Shown: positions 41,929 through 50,753, numbered from the stretch's first letter. The stretch: 64,000 nt of DNA from Cyanobacteria bacterium TGS_CYA1 (GCA_026129135.1 JAHCIQ010000003.1:428703-492702); one strand, 5' to 3'. Program-made: numbers and translations. The notes: generated from the letters alone by a model not told the origin.

Positions 41929-43287
41929 ATGACCACATCTACCTTTGCATCTTCCAAAATAAGTCCTGAACAAGCATATGAAGTTGGCTCGCAGGCTTAC
42001 TGTTACTTTTATCCGCTCATTACAATGGAAGTCACTCGTCGCCAGATGACCAATCTTCCCGCTGGTCAGAAGATGGGTTTCGGCCCTGCTAATAGTTTTG
42101 TGCATGCAAGGACTTTTCCAGATGCCGATTTCAAAGTCGTTGTAAGACCTAATTTCGACACTTTATACAGTTCAGCCTGGCTTGATTTAAGCAAAGAGCC
42201 CCTCATAATCTCTATTCCCGATACAAATGGTCGTTATTATTTGCTGCCAATGCTTGATATGTGGACAGACGTTTTTGCATCTCCTGGATGGCGCACATCG
42301 GGAACTCAAGCTCAAAATTATGCAATTGTTCCGCCTGGCTGGAAGGGCAATCTGCCAGAAGGTGTCTTGGCAATTCAAGCTCCTACTGCTTATGTCTGGG
42401 TAATTGGTCGATTGAAAACAGATGGTCCAGACGATTACAAAAATGTGAATGCGCTTCAGGATGCTTTGAAAATAACTCCGCTCTCTAGTTGGGGCAAGGT
42501 ATCGAATGTGGTGCCTGAAACAGTTATCGACGAATCCGTAGACATGAAGACGCCACCATTAGAATTCGTCAACTCAATGACTGTGCACGATTATTTTTCA
42601 ATGGCTGCAAAACTATTAAAAGCCAATCCTGCTCATTTGACAGATTGGTCAATGATTGCACGCCTTGAAACACTTGGATTTGTTGCGGGCAGAGAATTCG
42701 ATTTAAACAGATTGGATAAAAGTATTCAGGACGAATTTATTCGTGGCGCTAAGGATTGTCTTGCGCTCATGCTAAGCAAAATAAAATCGATTGGAAGAGT
42801 TGTGAATGGCTGGTCAATGAACACAGATTCAATGGGTGTTTATGGCAATTATTATTTGAAGCGCGCCATAGTTTCGATGGTTGGTCTGGGAGCTAATCAG
42901 CCAGAAGATGCAGTTTATCCACTCAATCTGACCGACGTAGACGGTAACTTGCTTTCTGGCGACAAAAATTATGTAATTCATTTCGAAAAAGACGCGATGC
43001 CACAAGCTCATGCCTTCTGGTCAGTCACTATGTATGATGCTGCCGGTTTTCAGGTGGCGAACGAATTGAATAGATTCGCTGTAAGTTCCTGGATGCCTTT
43101 TGTTAAAAACCAGGACGGCTCTCTCGATATTTATATTCAACATAAAAATCCAGGTAAAGACAAAGAAGCTAACTGGCTTCCTGCGCCTGCATCCGGCGTT
43201 CTTGGTGTAACAATGCGATTATACGCACCATATGAGACTGTATTGAATGGAGATTGGGTGCCGCCCGCTATCAAGCTGGCTAAATGA
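41929..43287 (+). CDS. DUF1254/DUF1214 domain protein
   Basis: A 452-residue protein. I take ATG 41929 behind GGAG; upstream in-frame codons would run into the divergent avidin-like gene. The DUF1254 half shows YFYPLITMEVTRR, NSFVHARTFPDADFKVVVRPNFDTLYSSAWLDLSKEPLIISIPDTNGRYYLLPMLDMWTDVFASPGWRTSG; the DUF1214 half has NYYLKRAIVSMVGLGAN and YVIHFEKDAMPQAHAFWSVTMYDAAGFQV. No signal peptide is visible, unlike most family members. The function of the family is not established. The 133-base gap to the avidin-like gene contains both divergent promoters. Confidence 0.92.
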   Translation: MTTSTFASSKISPEQAYEVGSQAYCYFYPLITMEVTRRQMTNLPAGQKMGFGPANSFVHARTFPDADFKVVVRPNFDTLYSSAWLDLSKEPLIISIPDTNGRYYLLPMLDMWTDVFASPGWRTSGTQAQNYAIVPPGWKGNLPEGVLAIQAPTAYVWVIGRLKTDGPDDYKNVNALQDALKITPLSSWGKVSNVVPETVIDESVDMKTPPLEFVNSMTVHDYFSMAAKLLKANPAHLTDWSMIARLETLGFVAGREFDLNRLDKSIQDEFIRGAKDCLALMLSKIKSIGRVVNGWSMNTDSMGVYGNYYLKRAIVSMVGLGANQPEDAVYPLNLTDVDGNLLSGDKNYVIHFEKDAMPQAHAFWSVTMYDAAGFQVANELNRFAVSSWMPFVKNQDGSLDIYIQHKNPGKDKEANWLPAPASGVLGVTMRLYAPYETVLNGDWVPPAIKLAK

Positions 43288-43293
43288 ATTTAG

Positions 43294-44664
43294 TCACTCG
43301 TTGCGAGAAAGACTTCTGAGTGTGTCAATAAGGCTCCAAAGCCATGCTTGTGGAGGGTACATTCGCTTACCAGATTCAGTGCTCTTGCCATTATAAAGTT
43401 CGATTTCTGAAACAGTTGTTCCATTGAGAAAATTCTGATCGTGCGCCTCATCTTTGAAGTTACCGCCGAAAATGACTGCTTTATCAAAATCGTACGAATA
43501 AGCAAGCGCATTAGTTCGTGCTTTTTGCAATTGACCAATTATTTTTACTTGCTTAGTGTTTATATCAATCAATTCAATTGTCGAAGTAAGGTTATCTCCA
43601 GCATCCGAAACTTTGTGTGATGTTATGCCACCAATAACGATGACATTTCCGTTTCGGAGTTTGAGTGCTTCAAATGAATATCTTGGAATTTTCAATTTTC
43701 CATACAGAGTTAGTCTCATTGTTTTGTAATCGAAAATTTCAATGTCGTTGCTGGGGTGTTCACCTGCTATGCCTCCGATTATTAAAACCTGCCCATCGTT
43801 TAATAAGACTTCCTGGGTGAATTCCCTTTCTTTGAGCAGTCGTGGTCCCGGGACACCATTTTTACCTGCCGAGTCAAACAGATAAATTTGACTTTTTTGA
43901 ATTTGTAATAACCTGCCGTCAGGAATTTGAACTGGAGCTAAACTGGCATAAATGGGATCTTCGATTGTTTTGAATTCTGGTATGTCAACGGGCTTTCCAT
44001 CCAAAAGGTGAGTCTTTCCTGTTAAGAACCAGAAAGAAACCATCTGATACATACAGGGTTTACCATTAGATGTGCTCATACGAGACGAATCTACGATTTC
44101 TGTGGCGTAATCATATAGTTGAGGAGTACCGCGATTCATGGGACCGAAGTAACAGATTGGAATTGAAATCGAAAAAAACAAAGCGCCAGCGATTAGTAAT
44201 TTTTTTGCTTTAAATAAATTGGGAAATGGTTTTGCCTTGAGAGCTATTTTGTCGAGACCAAATACAAGAACGCATAAAGTAAGTGCAATCGGAAAGCCGA
44301 TGGAGAACAGATATTTAATAGGATCGAACCATTCACCTCGTCTTGTAAATAAAGCTATGTAGAGGGCGAAAGTGACGAAAGGAACGGTAAAAGCCAAAAA
44401 CCATCGGCGTTGTTCTCGGCTCCACTTAGTCGTATCGCAAAGCAAGTTTAGTGGAAAACCAACTACTAAAGTGGATAAGCCACCAATAGTGCCACCAATT
44501 ACAAAATAAATAACAGTGCCTATTGCCATTTGAATGATTGGCTTAGGTCTAAAACTCCAACCAACATAGATAGGAGCTGCACAAATTCCAAGGCAAATGA
44601 AGCCTATCCAAAAGCAAAGGCGATAATGTTTGTATACATTCTCCGGAGGATCAGACTCGCTCAT
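43294..44664 (-). CDS. Membrane protein with Kelch-like repeats
   Basis: A 456-residue protein. Residues 1-170 contain five transmembrane helices (YRLCFWIGFICLGICAAPIYVGW; QMAIGTVIYFVIGGTIGGLSTLVVGFPL; WFLAFTVPFVTFALYIALF). The extracytoplasmic part carries Kelch-type blades: QVLIIGGIAGEHPSNDIEIFD, NVIVIGGITSHKVSD...STIELID, KAVIFGGNF...VSEIELYN. About four blades are present, fewer than a closed propeller, so oligomerisation or degenerate blades are likely. It converges on the DUF1254 gene with six bases between stops. Function unknown. Confidence 0.75.
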   Translation of the reverse strand: MSESDPPENVYKHYRLCFWIGFICLGICAAPIYVGWSFRPKPIIQMAIGTVIYFVIGGTIGGLSTLVVGFPLNLLCDTTKWSREQRRWFLAFTVPFVTFALYIALFTRRGEWFDPIKYLFSIGFPIALTLCVLVFGLDKIALKAKPFPNLFKAKKLLIAGALFFSISIPICYFGPMNRGTPQLYDYATEIVDSSRMSTSNGKPCMYQMVSFWFLTGKTHLLDGKPVDIPEFKTIEDPIYASLAPVQIPDGRLLQIQKSQIYLFDSAGKNGVPGPRLLKEREFTQEVLLNDGQVLIIGGIAGEHPSNDIEIFDYKTMRLTLYGKLKIPRYSFEALKLRNGNVIVIGGITSHKVSDAGDNLTSTIELIDINTKQVKIIGQLQKARTNALAYSYDFDKAVIFGGNFKDEAHDQNFLNGTTVSEIELYNGKSTESGKRMYPPQAWLWSLIDTLRSLSRNE

Positions 44665-44721
44665 ATTTCTATTTTAGGCTAAATCCTTTATCCCGTTTTA
44701 CAAAATTGCTACTATTGAGTA

Positions 44722-45843
44722 ATGAATCTGTTAATCCCGGTTTTAATCTGTACCGCATCGGCTTTAGTTAGCTCGTTACTTGTGTATTTCCTTGTTTTTC
44801 CAAGGGTGCCTGGATTTGCGCTCGGCAAGCACAAAGTTATTGGTGGTCTGCTTTTCGTGCCTTTGCAAGGCATAACTACTGCGATAGGCTTTGGCGCAGC
44901 GCTTTATGCAGCTACACTGACCAGTGTTATCACCGCCCTTGGTGGCGGAGTTGCTGCTGTTCCAATAATATTTATAGTTGTGATAGGTGGCACCGCAGTG
45001 ATATTTTTTGCGGCGAACTTCATTTTGATTTATTTATACAAAACTCTTGGAATATTTGAAATATCGGCTAAGTTCGCTATTCCCTTAGGTGTTTGCGCAT
45101 TGATGGGAGCGCAACTGATCGGTTGCATTATCAGTGTCGTTTGCTGCTTCAAAATGTTCGCTCCCGACAACACCTATTCATTTATAGATAAGACCGGCAA
45201 AGTCGTTATAGACAAAAAATTCAGTTATGCCAAAGCTTTTAAGAATGGAAAAGCTAAAGTGACCTTAATCTCACAGAGTGCCGATGCCGACAAATACATC
45301 GACCACAAGGGCAATGTGGTAGAGGCGCCAAATGAGCCGGAGCCTGAAATACATTATAAAGTAGATGACGATCCATCTTTATATGAAGGCGAAGGTCCCT
45401 GGAGTACTGGACACGGAAGTATCAACACCAATGGGCTTGAAATGTTGCCATTTTCAGAGGGTCTTGCAGCGGCTCGGGCAGCCGGCAAGAATCCACACTG
45501 GGGCTTTGTGGATACCAATTACCAATTTCAAATTCCGTCGAGCAAATTTGTAGACGTGAGGCATTTTTCTGAAGGGCTTGCGCCCGTGTGCATTGCGGAT
45601 GAGTCGCCCGAGCACAAAAGATGGTGGGGATACATAGACAAAACAGGCAAAATGGTAATCGAGCCGAAGTTTCATTCTGCTATGTGTTTTAGCGAAGGTC
45701 TGGCAAAAGTGGCTATTATCGACCCTAAAAACACCGATAAAGTCGTCGTGGGCTTTATAGATAAGAACGGAAACTTTGTAATTCAGCCTCAATACGCCGA
45801 AGCGTTCTCCTTTTCCGAAGGTGTGGCAGCGGTCAGAAAGTAG
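44722..45843 (+). CDS. Membrane-anchored WG-repeat protein (paralogue B)
   Basis: A 373-residue homologue of the 9838-10986 protein. The N-terminal 150 residues of membrane helices are closely similar (LLIPVLICTASALVSSLLVYFLVFPRVPG; GGGVAAVPIIFIVVIGGTAVIFFAANF), and the C-terminal WG repeats continue: YSFIDKTGKVVIDKKFSYAKAFKNG, WGFVDTNYQFQIPSSKFVDVRHFSEGLAPV, WGYIDKTGKMVIEPKFHSAMCFSEGLAKV, VGFIDKNGNFVIQPQYAEAFSFSEGVAAV. The repeats are presumably extracytoplasmic. Role unknown. It lies directly upstream of the histidine operon leader. Confidence 0.8.
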   Translation: MNLLIPVLICTASALVSSLLVYFLVFPRVPGFALGKHKVIGGLLFVPLQGITTAIGFGAALYAATLTSVITALGGGVAAVPIIFIVVIGGTAVIFFAANFILIYLYKTLGIFEISAKFAIPLGVCALMGAQLIGCIISVVCCFKMFAPDNTYSFIDKTGKVVIDKKFSYAKAFKNGKAKVTLISQSADADKYIDHKGNVVEAPNEPEPEIHYKVDDDPSLYEGEGPWSTGHGSINTNGLEMLPFSEGLAAARAAGKNPHWGFVDTNYQFQIPSSKFVDVRHFSEGLAPVCIADESPEHKRWWGYIDKTGKMVIEPKFHSAMCFSEGLAKVAIIDPKNTDKVVVGFIDKNGNFVIQPQYAEAFSFSEGVAAVRK

Positions 45844-45965
45844 AGCCTGTTACCCTCGGGGGCGTTGCAAAGATGAAGTGGTTGTCATGTTACATTGCTT
45901 AGCTAATCGTAGCCAGGCAGTTTTGACGGTGTTAACCTGGGATTGTCAGAAATCGGAAGGCGCAA

Positions 45966-46076
45966 ATGCTTTTAGAAGCCCGAGCCAAATTCTATAAATG
46001 GAACGACATGACCAGTGCAGGTCATGCGCATCATCATCATAAGTTTGGAATCAGGAGCGGTCTGACAGGTCTTTAG
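45966..46076 (+). CDS. hisL: Histidine operon leader peptide (36 codons, five His)
   Basis: A short ORF starting at ATG 45966, six bases after a strong GGAAGG ribosome site, and ending at TAG 46074. Near its middle is AGHAHHHHK: His codons at 46023-46025 and 46029-46040 (all CAT). Such a His-rich leader in front of hisG is the sensor of transcription attenuation: when charged tRNA-His is scarce, a ribosome stalls on these codons. At 36 residues it is longer than the 16-residue E. coli leader. A shorter in-frame ATG at 46008 is also possible but lacks as good a ribosome site. Confidence 0.85.
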   Translation: MLLEARAKFYKWNDMTSAGHAHHHHKFGIRSGLTGL

Positions 46077-46112
46077 ATTGAATTCAATCTTGTAAGTGTT
46101 AGAGCCCGCTCC
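46007..46112 (+). promoter_or_regulatory. Anti-terminator and pause structures of the his attenuator
   Basis: GGAGCGG (46054-46060) is perfectly complementary to CCGCTCC (46106-46112), which overlaps the left arm and loop of the terminator at 46103. Pairing of the two would prevent the terminator. A ribosome stalled on the His codons (46029-46040) leaves 46054 free; one that reaches TAG 46074 covers it. Other stems are CATGACC/GGTCATG (46007-46013, 46020-46026), a candidate pause hairpin, and the palindrome AGATTG-AATT-CAATCT (46075-46090), which would bring the anti-terminator arms together. Confidence 0.7.
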
Positions 46113-46126
46113 AGGCGGGCTTTTTT
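46103..46126 (+). terminator. Intrinsic terminator (his attenuator)
   Basis: Stem AGCCCGC (46103-46109) with GCGGGCT (46115-46121), loop TCCAG, followed by six T residues (46121-46126). It lies 27 bases before the hisG start and after the leader stop, so it would stop transcription of the whole operon unless the anti-terminator forms. Confidence 0.88.
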
Positions 46127-46152
46127 GTACGTAGAAAAAATGGGTGGAAAAA

Positions 46153-47061
46153 ATGCAAACAGCAGTAGATACCAAACAAAAGCAAGGCGAGCGCTCGAAA
46201 GTGAGTGAAGACGTTTTGAAAATGACCGTGCCCACAGGGCGTATGCAAGACAAAGTACTTACTTTGCTTAAAGGACTTGGTATACAGTTCAATCAAGAGT
46301 CGAGATCTTATCGCCCCACGTCGAGTGACCCTTTAATTGAAGGCAAATTCTTGAAGGCTCAAAATATTCCAAATCTGGTGGCGTTGGGTCGTCACGATTG
46401 TGGGTTTGCTGGTTATGACTGGATTGTCGAGCAAAAAGCAGATGTGGTCGAACTGCTCGACCTTGGCTTCGACCCTGTGCGAATTGTGGTGGCTGCACCC
46501 GAATCGCTTGATATAGTGGCTGCCCAAAAAGAGCGTACTCTGGTTTTGGCTTCTGAATACAAATGTCTTGCTGAAAAATATATCGAAAGCAAGAAACTCA
46601 ATTCCATTTATATTCGCACTTATGGTGCTACTGAAGCGTTGCCGCCTGAAGATGCCGACCTGATTATAGATAACACTGCCACTGGTGCAACGCTCGTATC
46701 GAACAGGCTGGTTATCATCGACGAAGTAATGCGCTCGACCACTAGATTTATTTGCAGCCGCCAGGCGCTCGAAAATAAAGTGAAAAAGCAGAAGCTCGAT
46801 GAACTCGTTATGTTGATGAAAAGTTCGCTTGCTGCGCGTAAGAAAGTCTTGCTAGAAATGAACGTAGATAAAGCCGACTTTGAAAGCATCGTAAAAAATC
46901 TTCCTTGCATGAAGGCTCCCACGGTATCAGAACTATATCAAGGTTCTGGATACGCAGTGAAAATTGCAGTCGACAAAGACGAGGTACCAAGCTTAATTCC
47001 AAAACTTGTCGCCTGGGGAGCAAGAGACATTCTTGAATACAAACTGGAAAAAATTGTTTAA
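46153..47061 (+). CDS. hisG: ATP phosphoribosyltransferase, HisG long form
   Basis: The first enzyme of histidine synthesis: it joins ATP and PRPP to make phosphoribosyl-ATP. ATG 46153 lies behind GGTGG; an in-frame GTG at 46144 is less likely. At 302 residues it is the long type, with the catalytic domains (KMTVPTGRMQDKVLTLLKGLG; LGRHDCGFAGYDWIVEQ; the PRPP-binding segment ADLIIDNTATGATLVSNRLVII) and a C-terminal regulatory domain (CMKAPTVSELYQGSGYAVKIAV...KLVAWGARDILEYKLEKIV). Long HisG acts without HisZ and is usually inhibited by histidine. The N-terminal 25 residues before KMTVPTGR are an extension. Confidence 0.95.
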   Translation: MQTAVDTKQKQGERSKVSEDVLKMTVPTGRMQDKVLTLLKGLGIQFNQESRSYRPTSSDPLIEGKFLKAQNIPNLVALGRHDCGFAGYDWIVEQKADVVELLDLGFDPVRIVVAAPESLDIVAAQKERTLVLASEYKCLAEKYIESKKLNSIYIRTYGATEALPPEDADLIIDNTATGATLVSNRLVIIDEVMRSTTRFICSRQALENKVKKQKLDELVMLMKSSLAARKKVLLEMNVDKADFESIVKNLPCMKAPTVSELYQGSGYAVKIAVDKDEVPSLIPKLVAWGARDILEYKLEKIV

Positions 47062-47095
47062 CCCTGTTTGTTTTACTTTAGGAGAATGAGTTTCG

Positions 47096-48784
47096 ATGCC
47101 GGTTACGCCAAGATCAATAATAAATAGTCTTCCACCCTATAAAAAGCCGCAAGAGGGAAGATACGACTTTGCGCGTCTCGATTTTAACGAAAATACCAAA
47201 GGCTTTGCCGAATTGCTTGGTTGTTCAGATCTGCCCTGTGAGCTGTTCAACACTTATCCCGAGTATGACAAGCTTTATGCAAAAATTGCAGATTATTATT
47301 CGATTTCAAAAGACAACTTGATTTTGACCAATGGAAGCGATGAAGGCATTTCGATTATTGCTTATTCATTTATTGAAGCTGGTCTAGACCGCGCAATTGT
47401 TTCGGACCCATGTTTTGCTATTATCCCCCACAGTTTGAAACTGGCTGGCGCAACTATTTGCGCTGTAAAAGTAAATAGCGATTTGTCGTTCAATATTAAG
47501 GGTATTGAAGCTGAACTTGCGTCGGGGGCAAAAATGGCTTTCTTTGCGTCGCCTGAAAATCCTACAGGTGCGGTGCTCAATTGTAAGCAAGTTTCGAGCT
47601 GGTGCAAAAAATATCCTGAAACTCTGTTTGTAATCGATGAAGCTTATGGCGAATACAACGATACTAGCTGTCTTTCTTTGATTAAAGAATTCGATAATCT
47701 GCTCGTGCTCAAAACTTTTTCAAAAGCCTGGGGTATGGCTGGACTCAGGCTTGGAATGGTCTTTGGCAAGCATGAGTTGATTGAAATTCTAGGGAGAGTA
47801 AAACTGCCATATAGCGTGAACGCAGCGGCGGTATGGATGGCGCAAAAATTACTGGAGAATGCAGAGCAGGTGAAAATGGAGGTCAAAGATTCATTGATTC
47901 GATTGGATAATTTAGCAAGCGAAATAGAGCAAAGAGGGTACCGCGTAAAACGCGGTCAGAGCAATAGTGTTTTGATTGAAATGGGCTTTCTGGCTAAGCG
48001 ATTTACCGAATATTGCCGCGAACAATCGGTGCTTGTGCGCGACCGCAGCGAGTTAATCGATGGCATGGTGCGTGTCTCTACCGGTACAAGCGAAGAGAAT
48101 GAAAAATTCTTGCAAGTGCTCGATAAGTTTTCCAAATCGTTTGGTGTCATGTTCGATCTCGACGACACTATTGTGGATACCTCAAAAAGTTTTGCCAAAG
48201 TAGTCGAAAAATTAGTCGAGCAGTATACGGGCATTCCTTTGAAGGAAGGCGAATTGCGTTCGCTCAAAGCCGAAGGCGGATATAACGACGATTGGGTTGC
48301 AACCCAGGAATTGATTCGAAGACGCGGTTTTGAAGCCGATATAGAAGATATCGTGTTGACAGCGATTCCAATGTATAGAGAAATTGCTACCCAGGCAGAA
48401 GAACTAATTTGCGACCTTGCTTTGCTTGAAACTTTGCGCAAACGCCACAAGGTTTTTGTAGTGACAGGACGGTGCCGAATAGAATATGACCCTGTGTGGG
48501 GTGAGCGACTCGATCCCTTCTTCGACCAGATTTATTGTGTTGGCGACAGACCTGATTTACAGGTGAAACCATCTGGGGATTATCTAGCTGCGTGCATGCA
48601 GGAAAATGAGTTGACCGATGCCATTTATATCGGAAACTCTGTGGACGACGTGGCGGCGGCATTGTCTATAAAGCTCGAAGCATTTGGTGTCACCACCACC
48701 CTTGATGCCGAGCAATTAACCAAATCTGGTGCATCTAGAGTATTGAATTCAGTTGATGAGCTAAAGGAGCTTTTGGGACTATGA
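47096..48784 (+). CDS. hisC: Histidinol-phosphate aminotransferase fused to a HAD-family phosphatase
   Basis: A 562-residue two-domain enzyme. Residues 1-345 are HisC, a PLP fold type I aminotransferase (LDFNENTKG; ILTNGSDEGISIIAY; SPENPTGAV; VIDEAYGEY; PLP lysine K210 in TFSKAWGMAGLRLGMVFG; RVSTGT at the end). Residues 350-562 are a HAD hydrolase: DxD motif D354/D356 in VMFDLDDTIVDT, VVTGR, and the acidic loop YIGNSVDDVAAA. HisC and histidinol-phosphate phosphatase catalyse consecutive steps, and no other phosphatase gene is in the operon, so the HAD domain is the best candidate for the missing activity. The next gene (hisB) overlaps by four bases. Confidence 0.93.
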   Translation: MPVTPRSIINSLPPYKKPQEGRYDFARLDFNENTKGFAELLGCSDLPCELFNTYPEYDKLYAKIADYYSISKDNLILTNGSDEGISIIAYSFIEAGLDRAIVSDPCFAIIPHSLKLAGATICAVKVNSDLSFNIKGIEAELASGAKMAFFASPENPTGAVLNCKQVSSWCKKYPETLFVIDEAYGEYNDTSCLSLIKEFDNLLVLKTFSKAWGMAGLRLGMVFGKHELIEILGRVKLPYSVNAAAVWMAQKLLENAEQVKMEVKDSLIRLDNLASEIEQRGYRVKRGQSNSVLIEMGFLAKRFTEYCREQSVLVRDRSELIDGMVRVSTGTSEENEKFLQVLDKFSKSFGVMFDLDDTIVDTSKSFAKVVEKLVEQYTGIPLKEGELRSLKAEGGYNDDWVATQELIRRRGFEADIEDIVLTAIPMYREIATQAEELICDLALLETLRKRHKVFVVTGRCRIEYDPVWGERLDPFFDQIYCVGDRPDLQVKPSGDYLAACMQENELTDAIYIGNSVDDVAAALSIKLEAFGVTTTLDAEQLTKSGASRVLNSVDELKELLGL

Positions 48785-49404
48785 GCAAAATAATGGAAAA
48801 GGCTTCGCCTAAAATCCGTATGGCAACAGTCGAGCGCAACACCAAAGAAACTCAAATAAAAATGACTATCGACTTGGATAGCTCTGGCAAAATAGACATC
48901 GACACAAATTTACCTTTTTTGTCGCACATGTTAGAAGCATTTGCCTGTCATGGTCGATTCAGTCTAAGCGTAAAAGCTAAAGGCGATATTGAGGTCGATC
49001 CCCACCACCTCATAGAAGATTGTGGCATAGTTCTTGGCGAGGTTATTTACAAAGCACTTGGCGGTTTGTCTGGCATCGAGCGTGCGGGCTCGTTTACTTT
49101 CCCGATGGACGGAAGCCTTGCAGTCTGTGCCATGGATATTTGTGGCAGACGCAATCTTACCTGGAATGTCAAATTCGGTAATTTCACCGTAGGTGGTATC
49201 GACCCCAATTTGTTCAGAGAATTCTTCAAAGGTTTTGTAGACGGATTGAAAGCTACTCTGCACGTGCACATTATTGCGCAAGACAACGACCACCACGTTA
49301 TCGAAGCCGTCTATAAAGCATGCGGCAGGGCGCTTAAGCAGTGCGTGAAATCGCTTGATAACGATGAGTATTTATCCACCAAAGGAATGCTCGATGAAAA
49401 TTGA
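48781..49404 (+). CDS. hisB: Imidazoleglycerol-phosphate dehydratase
   Basis: A 207-residue single-domain IGPD, catalysing dehydration of imidazoleglycerol phosphate. Metal-binding motifs DPHHLIEDCGIVLGE and DNDHHVIEAVYKACGRAL are intact, as are TNLPFLSHMLEAFACHG and CGRRNL. No phosphatase domain is fused here; that activity probably sits on the HisC protein. ATG 48781 overlaps the previous stop (ATGA). The N-terminal dozen residues before MATVERNT may be an extension; an internal ATG (codon for MATVERNT) is an alternative start. Confidence 0.95.
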   Translation: MSKIMEKASPKIRMATVERNTKETQIKMTIDLDSSGKIDIDTNLPFLSHMLEAFACHGRFSLSVKAKGDIEVDPHHLIEDCGIVLGEVIYKALGGLSGIERAGSFTFPMDGSLAVCAMDICGRRNLTWNVKFGNFTVGGIDPNLFREFFKGFVDGLKATLHVHIIAQDNDHHVIEAVYKACGRALKQCVKSLDNDEYLSTKGMLDEN

Positions 49405-49993
49405 AGTCGACCTGGTAAATATAGACGGTGGCAATAAAGGAAGCGTCTTGCGCTTATTAGACCGGCTTGATGTAAGTGTCAACGAAGTCGACCAGAACAA
49501 AATGCCAGACGGAAATCGTCCACTTATCTTGCCTGGTGTGGGCGCGTTTGGCGCGGTGATGCAGTCTATAGAAAAAGGTGGGCTTTCTTCGCGAATAATT
49601 GAGCTGGTCAAGCAAGGAACACCGTATCTTGGAATATGCGTAGGAATGCAAATTTTGTTCGACCAGAGTGAAGAGACGCCCGGGGTGGCTGGACTTAAAC
49701 TGGTACCAGGAACTGTGGTTAAATTTACTAAGGGAAAAGTTCCCCAGATTGGCTGGAACAAGCTCGATAATGCTAAGAGCAATGGTTACGAGCCTGGTTA
49801 TGCTTATTTCGTCAATTCTTATTATGCTGTGCCTCAAAACGAAAATGATACTCTCTACAGTGCCGAGTATCATGAACGCTATTGTGCTGCAGTGCAGCAC
49901 GATAATATAACTGGTTTTCAATTTCATCCAGAAAAAAGCGGTGCGTTTGGTCAAACTCTAATGCAAAAATGGTTGAGTGATGTCGCAAAATAA
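49394..49993 (+). CDS. hisH: Imidazole glycerol phosphate synthase, glutaminase subunit
   Basis: A 199-residue class I glutamine amidotransferase. ATG 49394 follows AGGA and overlaps hisB by 11 bases; the frame runs further upstream without signal. The catalytic triad is visible: Cys82 in YLGICVGMQILF, and His and Glu in GFQFHPEKSG; the oxyanion region is PGVGAFG. It supplies ammonia to HisF, the next gene, which overlaps by 14 bases. The pair forms the HisHF complex that makes imidazole-glycerol phosphate and AICAR. Confidence 0.95.
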   Translation: MKIEVDLVNIDGGNKGSVLRLLDRLDVSVNEVDQNKMPDGNRPLILPGVGAFGAVMQSIEKGGLSSRIIELVKQGTPYLGICVGMQILFDQSEETPGVAGLKLVPGTVVKFTKGKVPQIGWNKLDNAKSNGYEPGYAYFVNSYYAVPQNENDTLYSAEYHERYCAAVQHDNITGFQFHPEKSGAFGQTLMQKWLSDVAK

Positions 49994-50753
49994 TCTGTGC
50001 AAAAGAATAATTCCATGTCTTGATGTCGCTAACGGACGGACGGTTAAAGGCGTTAACTTCCAGGGGCTTCGCGATATGGGCGATCCCATCGAACTTGCTA
50101 AAGCATACGAAAACCAGGGCGCCGATGAAATTGTTTTTTTAGATATAACTGCCTCGCATGAAAAACGCTCCACTATGCTTTTGTGGGTAGAGCGCGTTGC
50201 TCGAAATCTGTCTATTCCTTTTACCGTGGGTGGTGGAGTAAACACAATAGACGATGTTCAAGCTCTGCTTCAAGCTGGTGCCGACAAAGTATCGGTCAAT
50301 ACCCAGGCTGTTAAAAATCCAGAGCTGATCACTGATATAAAGACAAAATTCGGCTCGCAATGCTGCGTAGTTGCAATCGACGCTAAAAGAAACAGCAAGG
50401 GTATTGCTCTAGTGCTTATCAAAGGCGGACGCGAAAATACAGGAATGGTCGCCTTCGACTGGGCAAAAAAATGTGTCGAACTTGGTGCTGGAGAAATATT
50501 GCTTACATCTTGGGACAAAGATGGTACGCAATCTGGATTCGATTTAGAACTGGTAAAAGAATTCGCTTCTAATTTGCCAGTACCTGTCATTGCCTCTGGT
50601 GGCGCTAAAAATTCAGAGAGTTTTGTTGATGTATTCAAAGAGGCAAACGCCGATGCTGCGCTTGCTGCAACCATTTTTCATGATGGCTCGCACACAGTTG
50701 GCGCAATTAAGAACATACTCAATCAAGAGGGGGTGCAGGTACGCATATGTTAG
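49980..50753 (+). CDS. hisF: Imidazole glycerol phosphate synthase, cyclase subunit
   Basis: A 257-residue (beta/alpha)8 barrel. Conserved HisF features are IIPCLDVANGRTVKGVNF (catalytic Asp), DEIVFLDITASHEKR, PFTVGGGVNTIDDV, VVAIDAKRNSKG, GAGEILLTSWDKDGTQSGFDLEL (second catalytic Asp) and PVIASGGAKNSE. It starts at ATG 49980 (a GTG lies directly upstream) within hisH. It overlaps the hisA fusion gene by seven bases. Confidence 0.96.
   Translation: MSQNNLCKRIIPCLDVANGRTVKGVNFQGLRDMGDPIELAKAYENQGADEIVFLDITASHEKRSTMLLWVERVARNLSIPFTVGGGVNTIDDVQALLQAGADKVSVNTQAVKNPELITDIKTKFGSQCCVVAIDAKRNSKGIALVLIKGGRENTGMVAFDWAKKCVELGAGEILLTSWDKDGTQSGFDLELVKEFASNLPVPVIASGGAKNSESFVDVFKEANADAALAATIFHDGSHTVGAIKNILNQEGVQVRIC

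Noticed and set aside
45882..45928. Candidate his promoter boxes (TTGTCA 45882, TTGACG 45923)
   Set aside because: No -10 box at proper spacing can be identified with confidence, so no promoter is called.
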